Shown piece after piece: positions 1-7,177 of a DNA stretch of 64,000 nt (within the stretch, counting starts at the first letter, position 1; the number at the start of each line of letters is the position of its first letter). A program made the translations under genes and the position numbers. Origin of the DNA: Cytobacillus oceanisediminis 2691 (GTDB lineage: Bacteria; Bacillota; Bacilli; Bacillales; Cytobacillaceae); assembly GCF_007678455.1 (NCBI RefSeq), contig NZ_VEEP01000007.1:254541-318540 (forward strand), read 5' to 3'. Below the pieces are notes generated by a model. The model was not told the origin of the DNA. It made no database searches and was given only the letters and a program-made list of their open reading frames with translations.

Positions 1-771
1 TTGAACCTTACTAAAGAAGTGGTCTATGAATTATCCTTCGATGCCCGTTCTACAAAGGATAGACAGGCTGAGGTAACGATTGAGAACGCTGAATATACTC
101 GGTTCTTGAGTAAATCGATCACACTTAATAACCAAATGCAGCAATTCACCTATGAATTCAAAATGCCCGCCGATGACATTGCGTCCTTCAAAATGCTGCT
201 TGGTAAAAACGCTCTTTCACCAGTCGGCGCACATGATGTATTTATCGATAACGTGGTGTTGAAGGTTAAAGACGCTCCGTCCGAGCAAGATCCCGGCTCC
301 ACTCCGGGAATTGATAACGGAACATTCAGCGCTGGAACGGAAAGCTGGTCCTCATGGTGGGGCGACCAGTGGAGCGGGTATGCTGCTGGAGAGATGACGG
401 CTGACAATGGAGAACTAAAGGTTGCGATTTCACAGATTGGCGGTGCATCGTATTCTCCTCAGGTATTTCAAAAGGATTTGCTTTTTGAAAATGGCAGCAG
501 CTATACAGTAGCTTTTGATGCAAGAGCAGATGTGCCAAGGAAAATGAATGTCAATATTGGCAGGGAATTGAGCACGGACCCTTGGTTCATAGCTTATATG
601 CCAACACACACAGTGGATTTAACGACAGATATGACCCATCACAGCATCACTTTTGTCATGACTGAAGAAACCTATGCAGATGGCAAAATCGTTTTCGAGC
701 TGGGCAATATTTTCGAAGGCAATGCGGCAACAAATGTCTATCTGGACAATGTAAGCATCATAAAAAAATAG
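1..771 (+). CDS. Secreted carbohydrate-binding protein, C-terminal part (two CBM4/9-like modules), 5' truncated
   Basis: The reading frame is open from the first base, so this is the 3' end of a longer gene. About 256 residues are visible and they form two beta-rich modules joined by a short P/G-rich linker near residues 93-106. The second module opens with the NGTFSAGTESW pattern and ends in VYLDNVSIIKK, and the first ends in VFIDNVVLKV. Both endings are typical of CBM4/9 carbohydrate-binding modules (PF02018 type), which bind beta-glucans or xylans at the C-terminus of secreted glycoside hydrolases. The catalytic part lies outside the window, so the substrate cannot be named. The ORF ends with TAG and is followed by a 41-bp repeat and a terminator, so it is the last gene of its unit. 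Confidence 0.7.
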   Translation: MNLTKEVVYELSFDARSTKDRQAEVTIENAEYTRFLSKSITLNNQMQQFTYEFKMPADDIASFKMLLGKNALSPVGAHDVFIDNVVLKVKDAPSEQDPGSTPGIDNGTFSAGTESWSSWWGDQWSGYAAGEMTADNGELKVAISQIGGASYSPQVFQKDLLFENGSSYTVAFDARADVPRKMNVNIGRELSTDPWFIAYMPTHTVDLTTDMTHHSITFVMTEETYADGKIVFELGNIFEGNAATNVYLDNVSIIKK

Positions 772-793
772 GTGAATTAGCGGATGTATTGAC

Positions 794-937
794 TTGGTCG
801 AAATAATTGGGAATGTGGTCGAATAATTTAAAAATTCGCCGAAAAAACTCAAAATGTGGTCGAATAAATTAGAAATTCGCCAATAAAACTCAAAATGTGG
901 TCGAATAATTTTAAAACTCGTCAATATAATTCAATAA
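794..937. repeat. 41-bp direct tandem repeat, about 3 copies plus a partial copy
   Basis: GTGGTCGAATAA starts at 815, 856 and 897, exactly 41 bp apart. A shorter variant (TTGGTCGAAATAATT) starts at 794. Each unit carries a short inverted repeat, CGAAT...ATTCG. The copies diverge gradually, the last one most. It lies between the stop codon of the first gene and its terminator. Confidence 0.85.
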
Positions 938-948
938 TAGTCGAAATC

Positions 949-985
949 AAGAGGCAGAACAGCAAGGCTTTTCTGCCTCTTTTCC
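949..985 (+). terminator. Rho-independent terminator
   Basis: AAGAGGCAGAA at 949-959 pairs with TTCTGCCTCTT at 971-981 and a T-rich tail follows. It closes the transcript of the carbohydrate-binding gene. Confidence 0.85.
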
Positions 986-1067
986 TTCAAATTCAGGAAA
1001 AGGAATATTGAAGAAGCGTGGCCAGAGTAATTTTATCAGAGGAAACTTTTAAAGGTGGAAATGCAAG

Positions 1068-1130
1068 ATGACTTTACAGAAAAACAGTCTTCCTAAACAG
1101 ATTGGCTTATTAGATCGCCTTTATCATTGA
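1068..1130 (+). CDS. Possible 20-residue peptide or gene remnant
   Basis: ATG at 1068 has AAAGGTGG about 9 nt upstream. The peptide begins MTLQKNSLPKQIG and stops at TGA 1128-1130. No family is recognised and it may be the N-terminal stub of a deleted gene. The rest of 986-1242 shows no other gene. Confidence 0.2.
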   Translation: MTLQKNSLPKQIGLLDRLYH

Positions 1131-1242
1131 TGAATGGTTCAGGGGAATCATCATGTACATAAGGTGGAAAAGCAGAGTATGGGAAAAGAAGGTACTGATT
1201 GATGCAAACGAACAGCCAGCATGACAGTAGAGGAGGAGGAAG

Positions 1243-2178
1243 ATGAATTACAGACAGCTTGGAAGTACAGGGATAAAAGTGTCGGAAGTTGGTTTCGGTG
1301 GCTGGCAGCTCGGCAATGCAAGGGACTGGGAAGGCATGGATGACAATCAGGCAATCATGCTGGTGCATGAAGCACTTGACCGGGGCTGCAATTTCTTTGA
1401 TACTGCTCCTAATTATGGAGGTGGCAAAAGTGAGTCATTGCTTGGAGAGGCTCTTTCCGGAAGAAGGAGCGAGGCAGTGATTAACAGCAAATTTGGCCAT
1501 CATCCAGATAACACCCTTGATTTTGATTCGCAGAAGATCCGCAGTTCGGTTGAAGGTAGTTTGCAGCGGCTTAAAACGGATTACCTGGATTCGATTTTAT
1601 TGCATAATCCCCCGCTTGAAATCCTGACCGGAAAAAGCGATCACTTTTACATATTGGAATCCCTCAAGCAGCAAGGGAAGATTCGGGCATACGGAGCTTC
1701 AGTCGATTCCGGGTATGAAATGGAGGAGCTCATGAAGTCTACTGGCAGTCAGATCATCGAAGTGATGTTCAATATTTTTCATCAGGAGCCTAGAAGCGCC
1801 TTCACTATGGCTGCAGAGAAGAATGTGGGACTGATTGTTAAAGTTCCGCTTGATTCTGGGTGGCTATCAGGCAAGTATGATGAAAATAGTGTTTTTACAG
1901 ATATCAGGAGCCGTTGGGATCAGAATCAACTCAGGAAAAGAGCCGAGCTGCTGCCTGTCCTCAAGGAAATGCTCGAACCAGGGGAATCGCTGGTCCAGTT
2001 GGCCTTAAGGTTTATACTTGATTATCAGGAGGTGTCTACCGTAATACCTGGAAACAAGAAACTTGAACAGCTGATTGAGAATTTATCTGCGTCAGATAAA
2101 AGGATTTCAACGGAAAAAGTAGAAAACCTAGAAGTATTATGGGAAAAGACGCTGCAAGCCAATCCATTGGGATGGTAG
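1243..2178 (+). CDS. Aldo/keto reductase family oxidoreductase
   Basis: A 311-residue (beta/alpha)8 NADPH-dependent aldo/keto reductase. The N-terminus MNYRQLGSTGIKVSEVGFGG is the standard AKR opening. The D..Y catalytic pair is in FFDTAPNYGGG (residues about 48-58), followed by NSKFGHH where many AKRs have the catalytic Lys, and the general His region is LLHNPP. The C-terminal VIPGNKKLEQLIENL is the usual cofactor-phosphate contact. The start is ATG preceded by GAGGAGGAAG. It lies 31 bp upstream of a second, distantly related AKR and the two are probably cotranscribed, perhaps in sugar or aldehyde metabolism. The exact substrate cannot be inferred. Confidence 0.9.
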   Translation: MNYRQLGSTGIKVSEVGFGGWQLGNARDWEGMDDNQAIMLVHEALDRGCNFFDTAPNYGGGKSESLLGEALSGRRSEAVINSKFGHHPDNTLDFDSQKIRSSVEGSLQRLKTDYLDSILLHNPPLEILTGKSDHFYILESLKQQGKIRAYGASVDSGYEMEELMKSTGSQIIEVMFNIFHQEPRSAFTMAAEKNVGLIVKVPLDSGWLSGKYDENSVFTDIRSRWDQNQLRKRAELLPVLKEMLEPGESLVQLALRFILDYQEVSTVIPGNKKLEQLIENLSASDKRISTEKVENLEVLWEKTLQANPLGW

Positions 2179-2209
2179 AAATGATTAGGAATATTTGGAG
2201 GTTAAAATT

Positions 2210-3199
2210 ATGGCATATCAACCAGACAGCAGTCGCTATGAAACGATGACTTATAACAGATGCGGTAAATCAGGGCTTAAATTGCCAGCCATTTCACTAG
2301 GGCTATGGCATAATTTCGGCGGCCAGGATACTTTTGAAAATGGGCGTTCGTTAATCAGGCGGGCTTTTGATCTGGGTATTACCCATTTCGATCTTGCGAA
2401 TAACTATGGACCGCCCCCGGGATCAGCAGAAGAAAACTTCGGCAGCATCCTCCGCAAGGATTTTTCAGGATACCGTGATGAAATGGTGATTTCGACCAAA
2501 GCTGGCTACGGCATGTGGCAGGGGCCCTATGGTGATTGGGGTTCAAGAAAATACCTGGTAACCAGCCTCGACCAGAGTCTAAAAAGGATGGAACTCGATT
2601 ATGTCGATATCTTTTATCATCACAGGCCGGATCCGGAAACTCCTCTAGAGGAAACGATGATGGCACTTGATCATGTCGTCAGGCAGGGGAAGGCTCTTTA
2701 TGTTGGTTTGTCCAATTATGGAGTAGAGGAAACAAAACAGGCTGTCGCGATTCTAAAAGAACTGGGAACACCGTTGTTGATCCATCAGCCTGCTTATTCA
2801 ATGTTCAACCGATGGGTAGAAGATGGACTGACAGATTTGCTGAAGGAAGAAGGAGTCGGATCGATTGCGTTTGTTCCACTTGCCCAAGGGTTGCTGACCA
2901 ATAGATACTTAAACGGAATCCCCGAAGATTCCAGAGCCCTGAAGCCAAACAGTTTCCTCAATGAAGGTGATGTATCTGAAGAAGTTCTTGCCAGGGTTAG
3001 AAAACTAAATGAAATTGCACAGGAACGGGGCCAGTCACTTGCCCAGATGGCACTGGCCTGGGTTCTTAGGGAACAGAAAATCACCTCAGCCCTTATAGGC
3101 GCAAGCAAAGTAAGCCAGATTGAAGAAAATGTCGCCGCCCTGAACCGTCTGGATTTCAGTGAGGCAGAATTGAACATGATTGATGATATTCTTAAATAG
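2210..3199 (+). CDS. Aldo/keto reductase, YghZ/YrpG-like
   Basis: A 329-residue aldo/keto reductase. I start it at ATG 2210, because GGAGGT at 2197-2202 has the right spacing to this ATG while the in-frame TTG at 2195 overlaps that site. Landmarks are the SGLKLPAISLGLWHNFGG opening, the catalytic region FDLANNYGPPPGSAEENFG, STKAGYGMWQGPYGDWGSRK, the YHHRPDPETPLEETM His region, and SALIGASKVSQIEENV near the C-terminus. The insert with GPYGDWGSRKYL and the NYGPPPG loop match the YghZ (L-glyceraldehyde-3-phosphate reductase)/voltage-channel-beta-subunit-like subgroup. The terminator at 3210 ends the two-gene unit. Confidence 0.9.
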   Translation: MAYQPDSSRYETMTYNRCGKSGLKLPAISLGLWHNFGGQDTFENGRSLIRRAFDLGITHFDLANNYGPPPGSAEENFGSILRKDFSGYRDEMVISTKAGYGMWQGPYGDWGSRKYLVTSLDQSLKRMELDYVDIFYHHRPDPETPLEETMMALDHVVRQGKALYVGLSNYGVEETKQAVAILKELGTPLLIHQPAYSMFNRWVEDGLTDLLKEEGVGSIAFVPLAQGLLTNRYLNGIPEDSRALKPNSFLNEGDVSEEVLARVRKLNEIAQERGQSLAQMALAWVLREQKITSALIGASKVSQIEENVAALNRLDFSEAELNMIDDILK

Positions 3200-3209
3200 T
3201 TACCTGAAC

Positions 3210-3247
3210 AAGCTGTAAAGCCAATTGGTTTTGCAGCTTTATTTTTT
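3210..3247 (+). terminator. Rho-independent terminator
   Basis: AAGCTGTAAAGCC pairs with GGTTTTGCAGCTT around the loop AATT, followed by TATTTTTT. It ends the aldo/keto reductase pair. Confidence 0.85.
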
Positions 3248-3375
3248 GCCGGAATAAATTTCTTGGTATCAGGGTAAAGGTAGATTAGCTTTCTTTTACC
3301 AAAAGACATAGGTTTTGGTAGTATTTAATTAGCAATATCCGGCTCTGCCTGTAACGAAAAATAAGAACTGATGAA

Positions 3376-3387
3376 AGTGTTAACACT
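3376..3387. promoter_or_regulatory. 12-bp perfect palindrome upstream of the ABC transporter
   Basis: AGTGTTAACACT lies 38 bp before the GTG start of the ATPase gene. It could be the operator of a transport regulator (GbsR-type or other). No regulator is adjacent. Confidence 0.35.
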
Positions 3388-3425
3388 AATAGTAAAATTA
3401 GACAAGAAAACTTAGGGGTGAAAAA

Positions 3426-4373
3426 GTGATCAGCTTTGAAAATGTCGCAAAGAAATATGACGATGGAACCTATGCGGTGAAGAATTTTAATTTACATATT
3501 AACGAAGGGGAATTGCTTGTCCTGATCGGTCCGAGCGGCTCCGGTAAGACGACGACTTTAAAAATGATCAATCGGCTGATTCCGCTTACGGCCGGCTACA
3601 TAAGGATCAAGGATAAGATGATCAGTGACTATGATATTCACGAGCTTCGCTGGGATATTGGGTATGTGCTTCAGCAGATTGCCTTGTTTCCGCATATGAC
3701 GATCGAAGAAAATATAGCGGTCGTCCCAGAGATGAAGAAATGGGATCAGAATAAAATCAGTCACCGGATCGATGAATTGTTGGATATGGTTGGACTTGAC
3801 CCGAAAACCTATCGTAAAAGGCTGCCCCATGAACTATCCGGAGGGCAGCAGCAAAGGATTGGCGTAGCCCGGGCGCTTGCTGCCAATCCGCCGATCATTT
3901 TAATGGACGAGCCATTCAGCGCATTGGACCCATTGAGCAGGGAAAAACTTCAGGATGACCTGATTCAATTGCAAAACAACATAAAGAAAACGATCGTATT
4001 CGTGACCCATGATATGAGCGAGGCATTGAAGCTTGGTGACCGGATTTGCCTGATGAGGAATGGGGAAGTTGTCCAGACAGGATCCCCGGAAGAACTGCTG
4101 CAACAGCCTGCGAATGACTTTGTCCGTGAGTTTGTCGGGATTGACCAATCTAAGGGGGAAATGGTGGATATCATTGAAGCTGTTCATCCTGCGAATCCTA
4201 TGGAGATGGAGCACCTTCCTGTCATTTCCCGCAAGGTGTCGATCAATGGAATCCTCGTGTTATTGAGTGAGCATGAACAGCTAGCGGTTGTTGATGGTGA
4301 TGAAAAAATCGGTACCATTGACCGACAGGGGATGATCCAGATTTTATCTGGCCGAATGGAGGCGATGAAATGA
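3426..4373 (+). CDS. ABC transporter ATPase, OpuCA/EgtV-like
   Basis: A 315-residue ATPase of the quaternary amine (OpuA/OpuC/ProV) group. Walker A is GPSGSGKTT (residues about 38-46), the Q-loop is in YVLQQIALFPHMT, the signature is LSGGQQQR, Walker B is IILMDEPFSALDP and the switch His is in VFVTHDMSEA. After residue 240 a short C-terminal regulatory tail follows that looks like a single degenerate CBS-type unit. The GTG start is preceded by AGGGGTG. The stop overlaps the next gene by 4 bp (ATGA), so the two subunits are translationally coupled. Glycine betaine, carnitine, choline or ergothioneine are the family's substrates. Confidence 0.92.
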   Translation: MISFENVAKKYDDGTYAVKNFNLHINEGELLVLIGPSGSGKTTTLKMINRLIPLTAGYIRIKDKMISDYDIHELRWDIGYVLQQIALFPHMTIEENIAVVPEMKKWDQNKISHRIDELLDMVGLDPKTYRKRLPHELSGGQQQRIGVARALAANPPIILMDEPFSALDPLSREKLQDDLIQLQNNIKKTIVFVTHDMSEALKLGDRICLMRNGEVVQTGSPEELLQQPANDFVREFVGIDQSKGEMVDIIEAVHPANPMEMEHLPVISRKVSINGILVLLSEHEQLAVVDGDEKIGTIDRQGMIQILSGRMEAMK

Positions 4374-5887
4374 ACGGCTGGACTTCCACTTTTGCAGAAA
4401 GAAAAGATGAACTTTTAAGTGCCCTGCTCGAACATATCCAGATTTCTTTCATTGCGCTATTCTTCGCAGTGTTAATCGCCATTCCGCTCGGTATTTTCCT
4501 GACAAGAAGGAAGCGGATATCAGAAGGAATCATAGGAGTAACTGCGGTGCTGCAAACAATTCCTTCACTTGCATTGCTCGGACTGTTGATTCCTCTGTTC
4601 GGAATTGGCAAAGTCCCGGCAATCATTGCCCTAGTGGCGTATGCACTTCTTCCGATTTTAAGGAATACATATACAGGAATCAATGAGGTAGATCCCGCGT
4701 TAATTGAAGCTGCCCGGGCCATGGGAATGAACAGCAAGCGGCGTTTGATGAAAGTGGAACTTCCATTGGCGATGCCGGTCATTATGGCTGGAATCCGGAC
4801 AGCGATGGTCTTGATCGTTGGAACAGCAACGATTGCAGCCCTGATTGGAGCCGGTGGGCTAGGTGACCTGATCCTCCTCGGAATCGATCGTAATAACACG
4901 GCATTAATCGTTCTTGGGGCCATACCCGCTGCCCTTCTTGCGATCCTGTTCGACCTCGTGCTTAGAAGGTTTGAAACGGTTTCTTTTAAAAAATCACTTG
5001 TAACAATTGGGGCCATTTCATTAGCCGTAATCCTCATGATGGCCATTCCATTCCTCGGCGGGAAAAATGAAGACGAACTTGTCATCGCCGGAAAGCTGGG
5101 ATCGGAACCGGAAATTCTGATCAATATGTACAAGCTCCTGATCGAAGAAGAAACGGACCATTCGGTACAGCTGAAGCCGGGACTGGGAAAAACATCTTTT
5201 GTTTTCACCGCATTGAAAAATGGAGATATTGATATTTATCCGGAATTTACCGGCACGGCCATCTCGGAATTTTTAAAAGAAACAGCCGAGAGTACAAGCC
5301 GCCAAGAAGTATATCAGCAGGCAAAAGAAGGGATGAAAAAAGAGTTCGACATGGATATGCTTCGGCCGATGGATTACAACAACACCTATGCTTTAGCCGT
5401 TCCGGAACAATTGGCAAAGGAAAAGGACTTGAAAACCATATCTGACTTGAAATCGATTGAAACATCATTAAAAGCTGGCTTCACGCTTGAGTTTTCAGAT
5501 CGGGAAGATGGCTACAAAGGAATCCAGAAGCTTTATAATCTGAATCTGCCAAGCTTGACCACTATGGAGCCAAAACTTAGGTACGGAGCGATAAAAAGCG
5601 GGGAAATCAACCTGGTGGATGCCTACTCCACCGACAGTGAGCTCCAGCGCTACAAGCTGGTCGTACTTGAAGATGATAAAAACTTATTCCCTCCATATCA
5701 GGGAGCCCCTCTCATGAGAGCTGAAACAGCAGAAAAATATCCCGAAATCGTCGAGGCACTTAACAAGCTCGAGGGTAAAATCACCGATGATGAAATGCGG
5801 AAAATGAATTATCAGGTGAATGTAGAAGGGAAGTCGGCTGAAGAGACAGCACGGAAGTATTTAAAAGAAGCCGGATTATTAGAATAA
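4370..5887 (+). CDS. ABC transporter permease fused to substrate-binding domain, OpuBB-BC / EgtU-like
   Basis: A 505-residue fusion. Residues 1-225 form a permease with about six membrane segments, including the EAA-like loop IEAARAMGMNSKRRLMKVELPLAMP. Residues about 235-505 form an OpuAC-type (PF04069) extracellular solute-binding domain, starting DELVIAGKLGSEPEILINMY and containing KTSFVFTALKNGDIDIYPEFTGT. No separate lipoprotein gene is present, as expected for a fusion. The architecture and length (about 505) match the permease-SBP fusions of Lactobacillales and Listeria, which include the ergothioneine importer EgtU and the carnitine/choline-type importers. Ligand identity is inference only. 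A perfect 32-nt palindrome follows the stop. Confidence 0.88.
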   Translation: MNGWTSTFAERKDELLSALLEHIQISFIALFFAVLIAIPLGIFLTRRKRISEGIIGVTAVLQTIPSLALLGLLIPLFGIGKVPAIIALVAYALLPILRNTYTGINEVDPALIEAARAMGMNSKRRLMKVELPLAMPVIMAGIRTAMVLIVGTATIAALIGAGGLGDLILLGIDRNNTALIVLGAIPAALLAILFDLVLRRFETVSFKKSLVTIGAISLAVILMMAIPFLGGKNEDELVIAGKLGSEPEILINMYKLLIEEETDHSVQLKPGLGKTSFVFTALKNGDIDIYPEFTGTAISEFLKETAESTSRQEVYQQAKEGMKKEFDMDMLRPMDYNNTYALAVPEQLAKEKDLKTISDLKSIETSLKAGFTLEFSDREDGYKGIQKLYNLNLPSLTTMEPKLRYGAIKSGEINLVDAYSTDSELQRYKLVVLEDDKNLFPPYQGAPLMRAETAEKYPEIVEALNKLEGKITDDEMRKMNYQVNVEGKSAEETARKYLKEAGLLE

Positions 5888-5914
5888 ATACATCATGAAC
5901 ATCAGTTAAGACAA

Positions 5915-5946
5915 GAGGCAGGAAAACCAATTGGTTTTCCTGCCTC
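5915..5946. terminator. Perfect inverted repeat, probable bidirectional terminator
   Basis: GAGGCAGGAAAACCAA at 5915-5930 and its exact complement at 5931-5946 form a 32-nt perfect palindrome between the transporter stop and the convergent small gene at 5972-6136. The T-run is poor. Confidence 0.7.
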
Positions 5947-5971
5947 ATGTCAGTGGTGAAATTAATACAGA

Positions 5972-6136
5972 CTAATTACTAATACTCGATAGAAAGCGAG
6001 TTTTTGCCTGTGCAAAAATGGCATTGATTTCGCCATAAATGGATTCTCTTTCATTTTTATTCGTCACATCCATAACCTTATATTTTAATTCTTTTACTAA
6101 ATTATGTTCTTCTGATGTCAAAATATCCTTAAATAT
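5972..6136 (-). CDS. Small hypothetical protein with an ATA codon in start position
   Basis: A 54-codon frame on the minus strand. It reads (M)FKDILTSEEHNLVKELKYK and ends ...FLSSISN before TAG. A strong GGAGG lies exactly 7 nt upstream of an ATA codon at 6136-6134 where an ATG is expected; no ATG, GTG or TTG has that spacing. Either ATA serves as a weak start, translation begins at the TTG five codons later (AAGGA is 5 nt before it), or the gene has lost its start by an ATG to ATA change. The peptide is charged and helical with no membrane segment. I do not recognise a characterised family. Confidence 0.55.
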   Translation of the reverse strand: MFKDILTSEEHNLVKELKYKVMDVTNKNERESIYGEINAIFAQAKTRFLSSISN

Positions 6137-6443
6137 ATGAAATCCTCCTGTTGAAATATTGATGTGTTAGGAAATTTAAAAATCCCATGAAGGAAAAAAC
6201 CTGGCAGGCTTTCATGATAGATGATTGTTTACCCTCTTTTGAAAACAAATAAACTGATTCTTAACTACTCTAAGAGGTTCGCCCGCCCCAGCATATTAAA
6301 GGGAGTGAATCGAGCTATAGTTTTTTCATGAAATGACAAATTACTGTTAAAAACCCTCGTCACAACAGCGGGGGTTTTTATTTGCGTAAATTTGAACCGC
6401 TCCTAAAAAAAGTTAAATTTCTAGTACTCCCAGGGGTTTGATA
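6137..6443. other. Intergenic stretch with one hairpin
   Basis: No gene is seen here. The only clear structure is the terminator-like hairpin at 6349-6381. CATGAA...TTCATG at about 6186-6215 is a weak inverted repeat. Confidence 0.5.
6349..6381 (+). terminator. Orphan terminator-like hairpin
   Basis: AAAAACCCTCG pairs with CGGGGGTTTTT and is followed by ATTT. No ORF precedes it on this strand, so it either ends an unseen short RNA or insulates the oxidase operon. Confidence 0.6.
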
Positions 6444-6493
6444 TGTGATTTGACTCACTACATTGATAATCATTCGCAATTAAGATGAAGGTA
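6444..6493 (+). promoter_or_regulatory. Fnr/Crp-type box with downstream -10 for the ba3 oxidase operon
   Basis: TGTGA-TTTGAC-TCACT at 6444-6459 matches the Fnr consensus TGTGA-N6-TCACA in 9 of 10 positions. TAAGAT at 6481-6486 is a good -10, giving a start near 6493. That places the box centre (6451.5) at about -41.5, the classic class II activator position. AAAGGAGG follows at 6501. Confidence 0.6.
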
Positions 6494-6516
6494 AGAAATC
6501 AAAGGAGGGGATTTGG

Positions 6517-6684
6517 TTGAAAGTTACAGACAGAAGTGGCCAGGAAGAAGTTCAGGGTGAAATCGTGGAGGTTACAAATCACGAGAAAACAAAGGTAGGG
6601 ACCTGGATATCGGTTGGCGTAGTGGGAGCAGTGATTCTTGCTACCTACTTTATTCTATTCGGACTTTATATGGCAAGAGTCTAG
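6517..6684 (+). CDS. ba3-type cytochrome c oxidase small subunit IIa
   Basis: A 55-residue protein starting at TTG 6517 with AAAGGAGGGG 6-8 nt upstream. It has a hydrophilic N-terminus (KVTDRSGQEEVQGEIVEVTN) and one transmembrane helix at about residues 31-52 (ISVGVVGAVILATYFILFGL). Size, topology and position directly before the CuA subunit match the subunit IIa that supplies the missing second helix of short subunit II in ba3 oxidases of Thermus type. It is 16 bp from the next gene and clearly part of the operon. Confidence 0.75.
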   Translation: MKVTDRSGQEEVQGEIVEVTNHEKTKVGTWISVGVVGAVILATYFILFGLYMARV

Positions 6685-6700
6685 AAGGGGGAGAGAAAAA

Positions 6701-7162
6701 ATGCATTTAGATGAAAAAATCTGGCTGTTTTTAAGTTTTGGAATGATCATGGGATTCATGATTTTTACTGGGTACCAGGCAGTGGCATTAGGAATGGGGC
6801 CGCCAAGCCATAAAGAAACGATTGATCCGCAAAAGGTCGATGAAACAGCTCCATTTGATGAGCCGGGAATAAAACAAATTGGTGAAAACGAGTACGAAGT
6901 TGTCATGACGCTTCAGGTATTTAGTTTTACACCAATGGAAATCGAAGTTCCTGCCGGTTCTACAGTCCATTTCACTTTAACGTCAAAAGATGTTGTCCAT
7001 GGTTTCCAGGTGGCAAATACGAATTTAAACGCAATGGTTATGCCGGGTCATATCCAAAAAATATCTCAGAAGTTTGATGAACCAGGTGAATATTTGGTGC
7101 TATGCAATGAATATTGCGGTGCCGGGCACCAGGCCATGAGCACGAAAATCATCGTTAAATAA
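6701..7162 (+). CDS. ba3-type cytochrome c oxidase subunit II (CuA)
   Basis: A 153-residue protein. I start it at ATG 6701, with GGGGGAGAG upstream. It has one N-terminal membrane anchor (residues about 8-30) and an extracellular cupredoxin domain. The binuclear CuA ligands are visible as the His in VVHGFQV and the CNEYCGAGHQAM stretch (C-x3-C-x3-H-x2-M). It receives electrons from cytochrome c and passes them to subunit I. The protein is short with a single TM, as in ba3 oxidases, unlike the two-TM CtaC of B. subtilis. It is 15 bp upstream of subunit I. Confidence 0.93.
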   Translation: MHLDEKIWLFLSFGMIMGFMIFTGYQAVALGMGPPSHKETIDPQKVDETAPFDEPGIKQIGENEYEVVMTLQVFSFTPMEIEVPAGSTVHFTLTSKDVVHGFQVANTNLNAMVMPGHIQKISQKFDEPGEYLVLCNEYCGAGHQAMSTKIIVK

Positions 7163-7177
7163 AAGGGGGGAAAAAAT

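Noticed and set aside
4243-5208. Long minus-strand open frame opposite the ABC permease
   Set aside because: It is antisense to well-conserved ATPase/permease coding DNA, has biased composition rich in Ser, Arg and Ile, and no ribosome site. It is a shadow.
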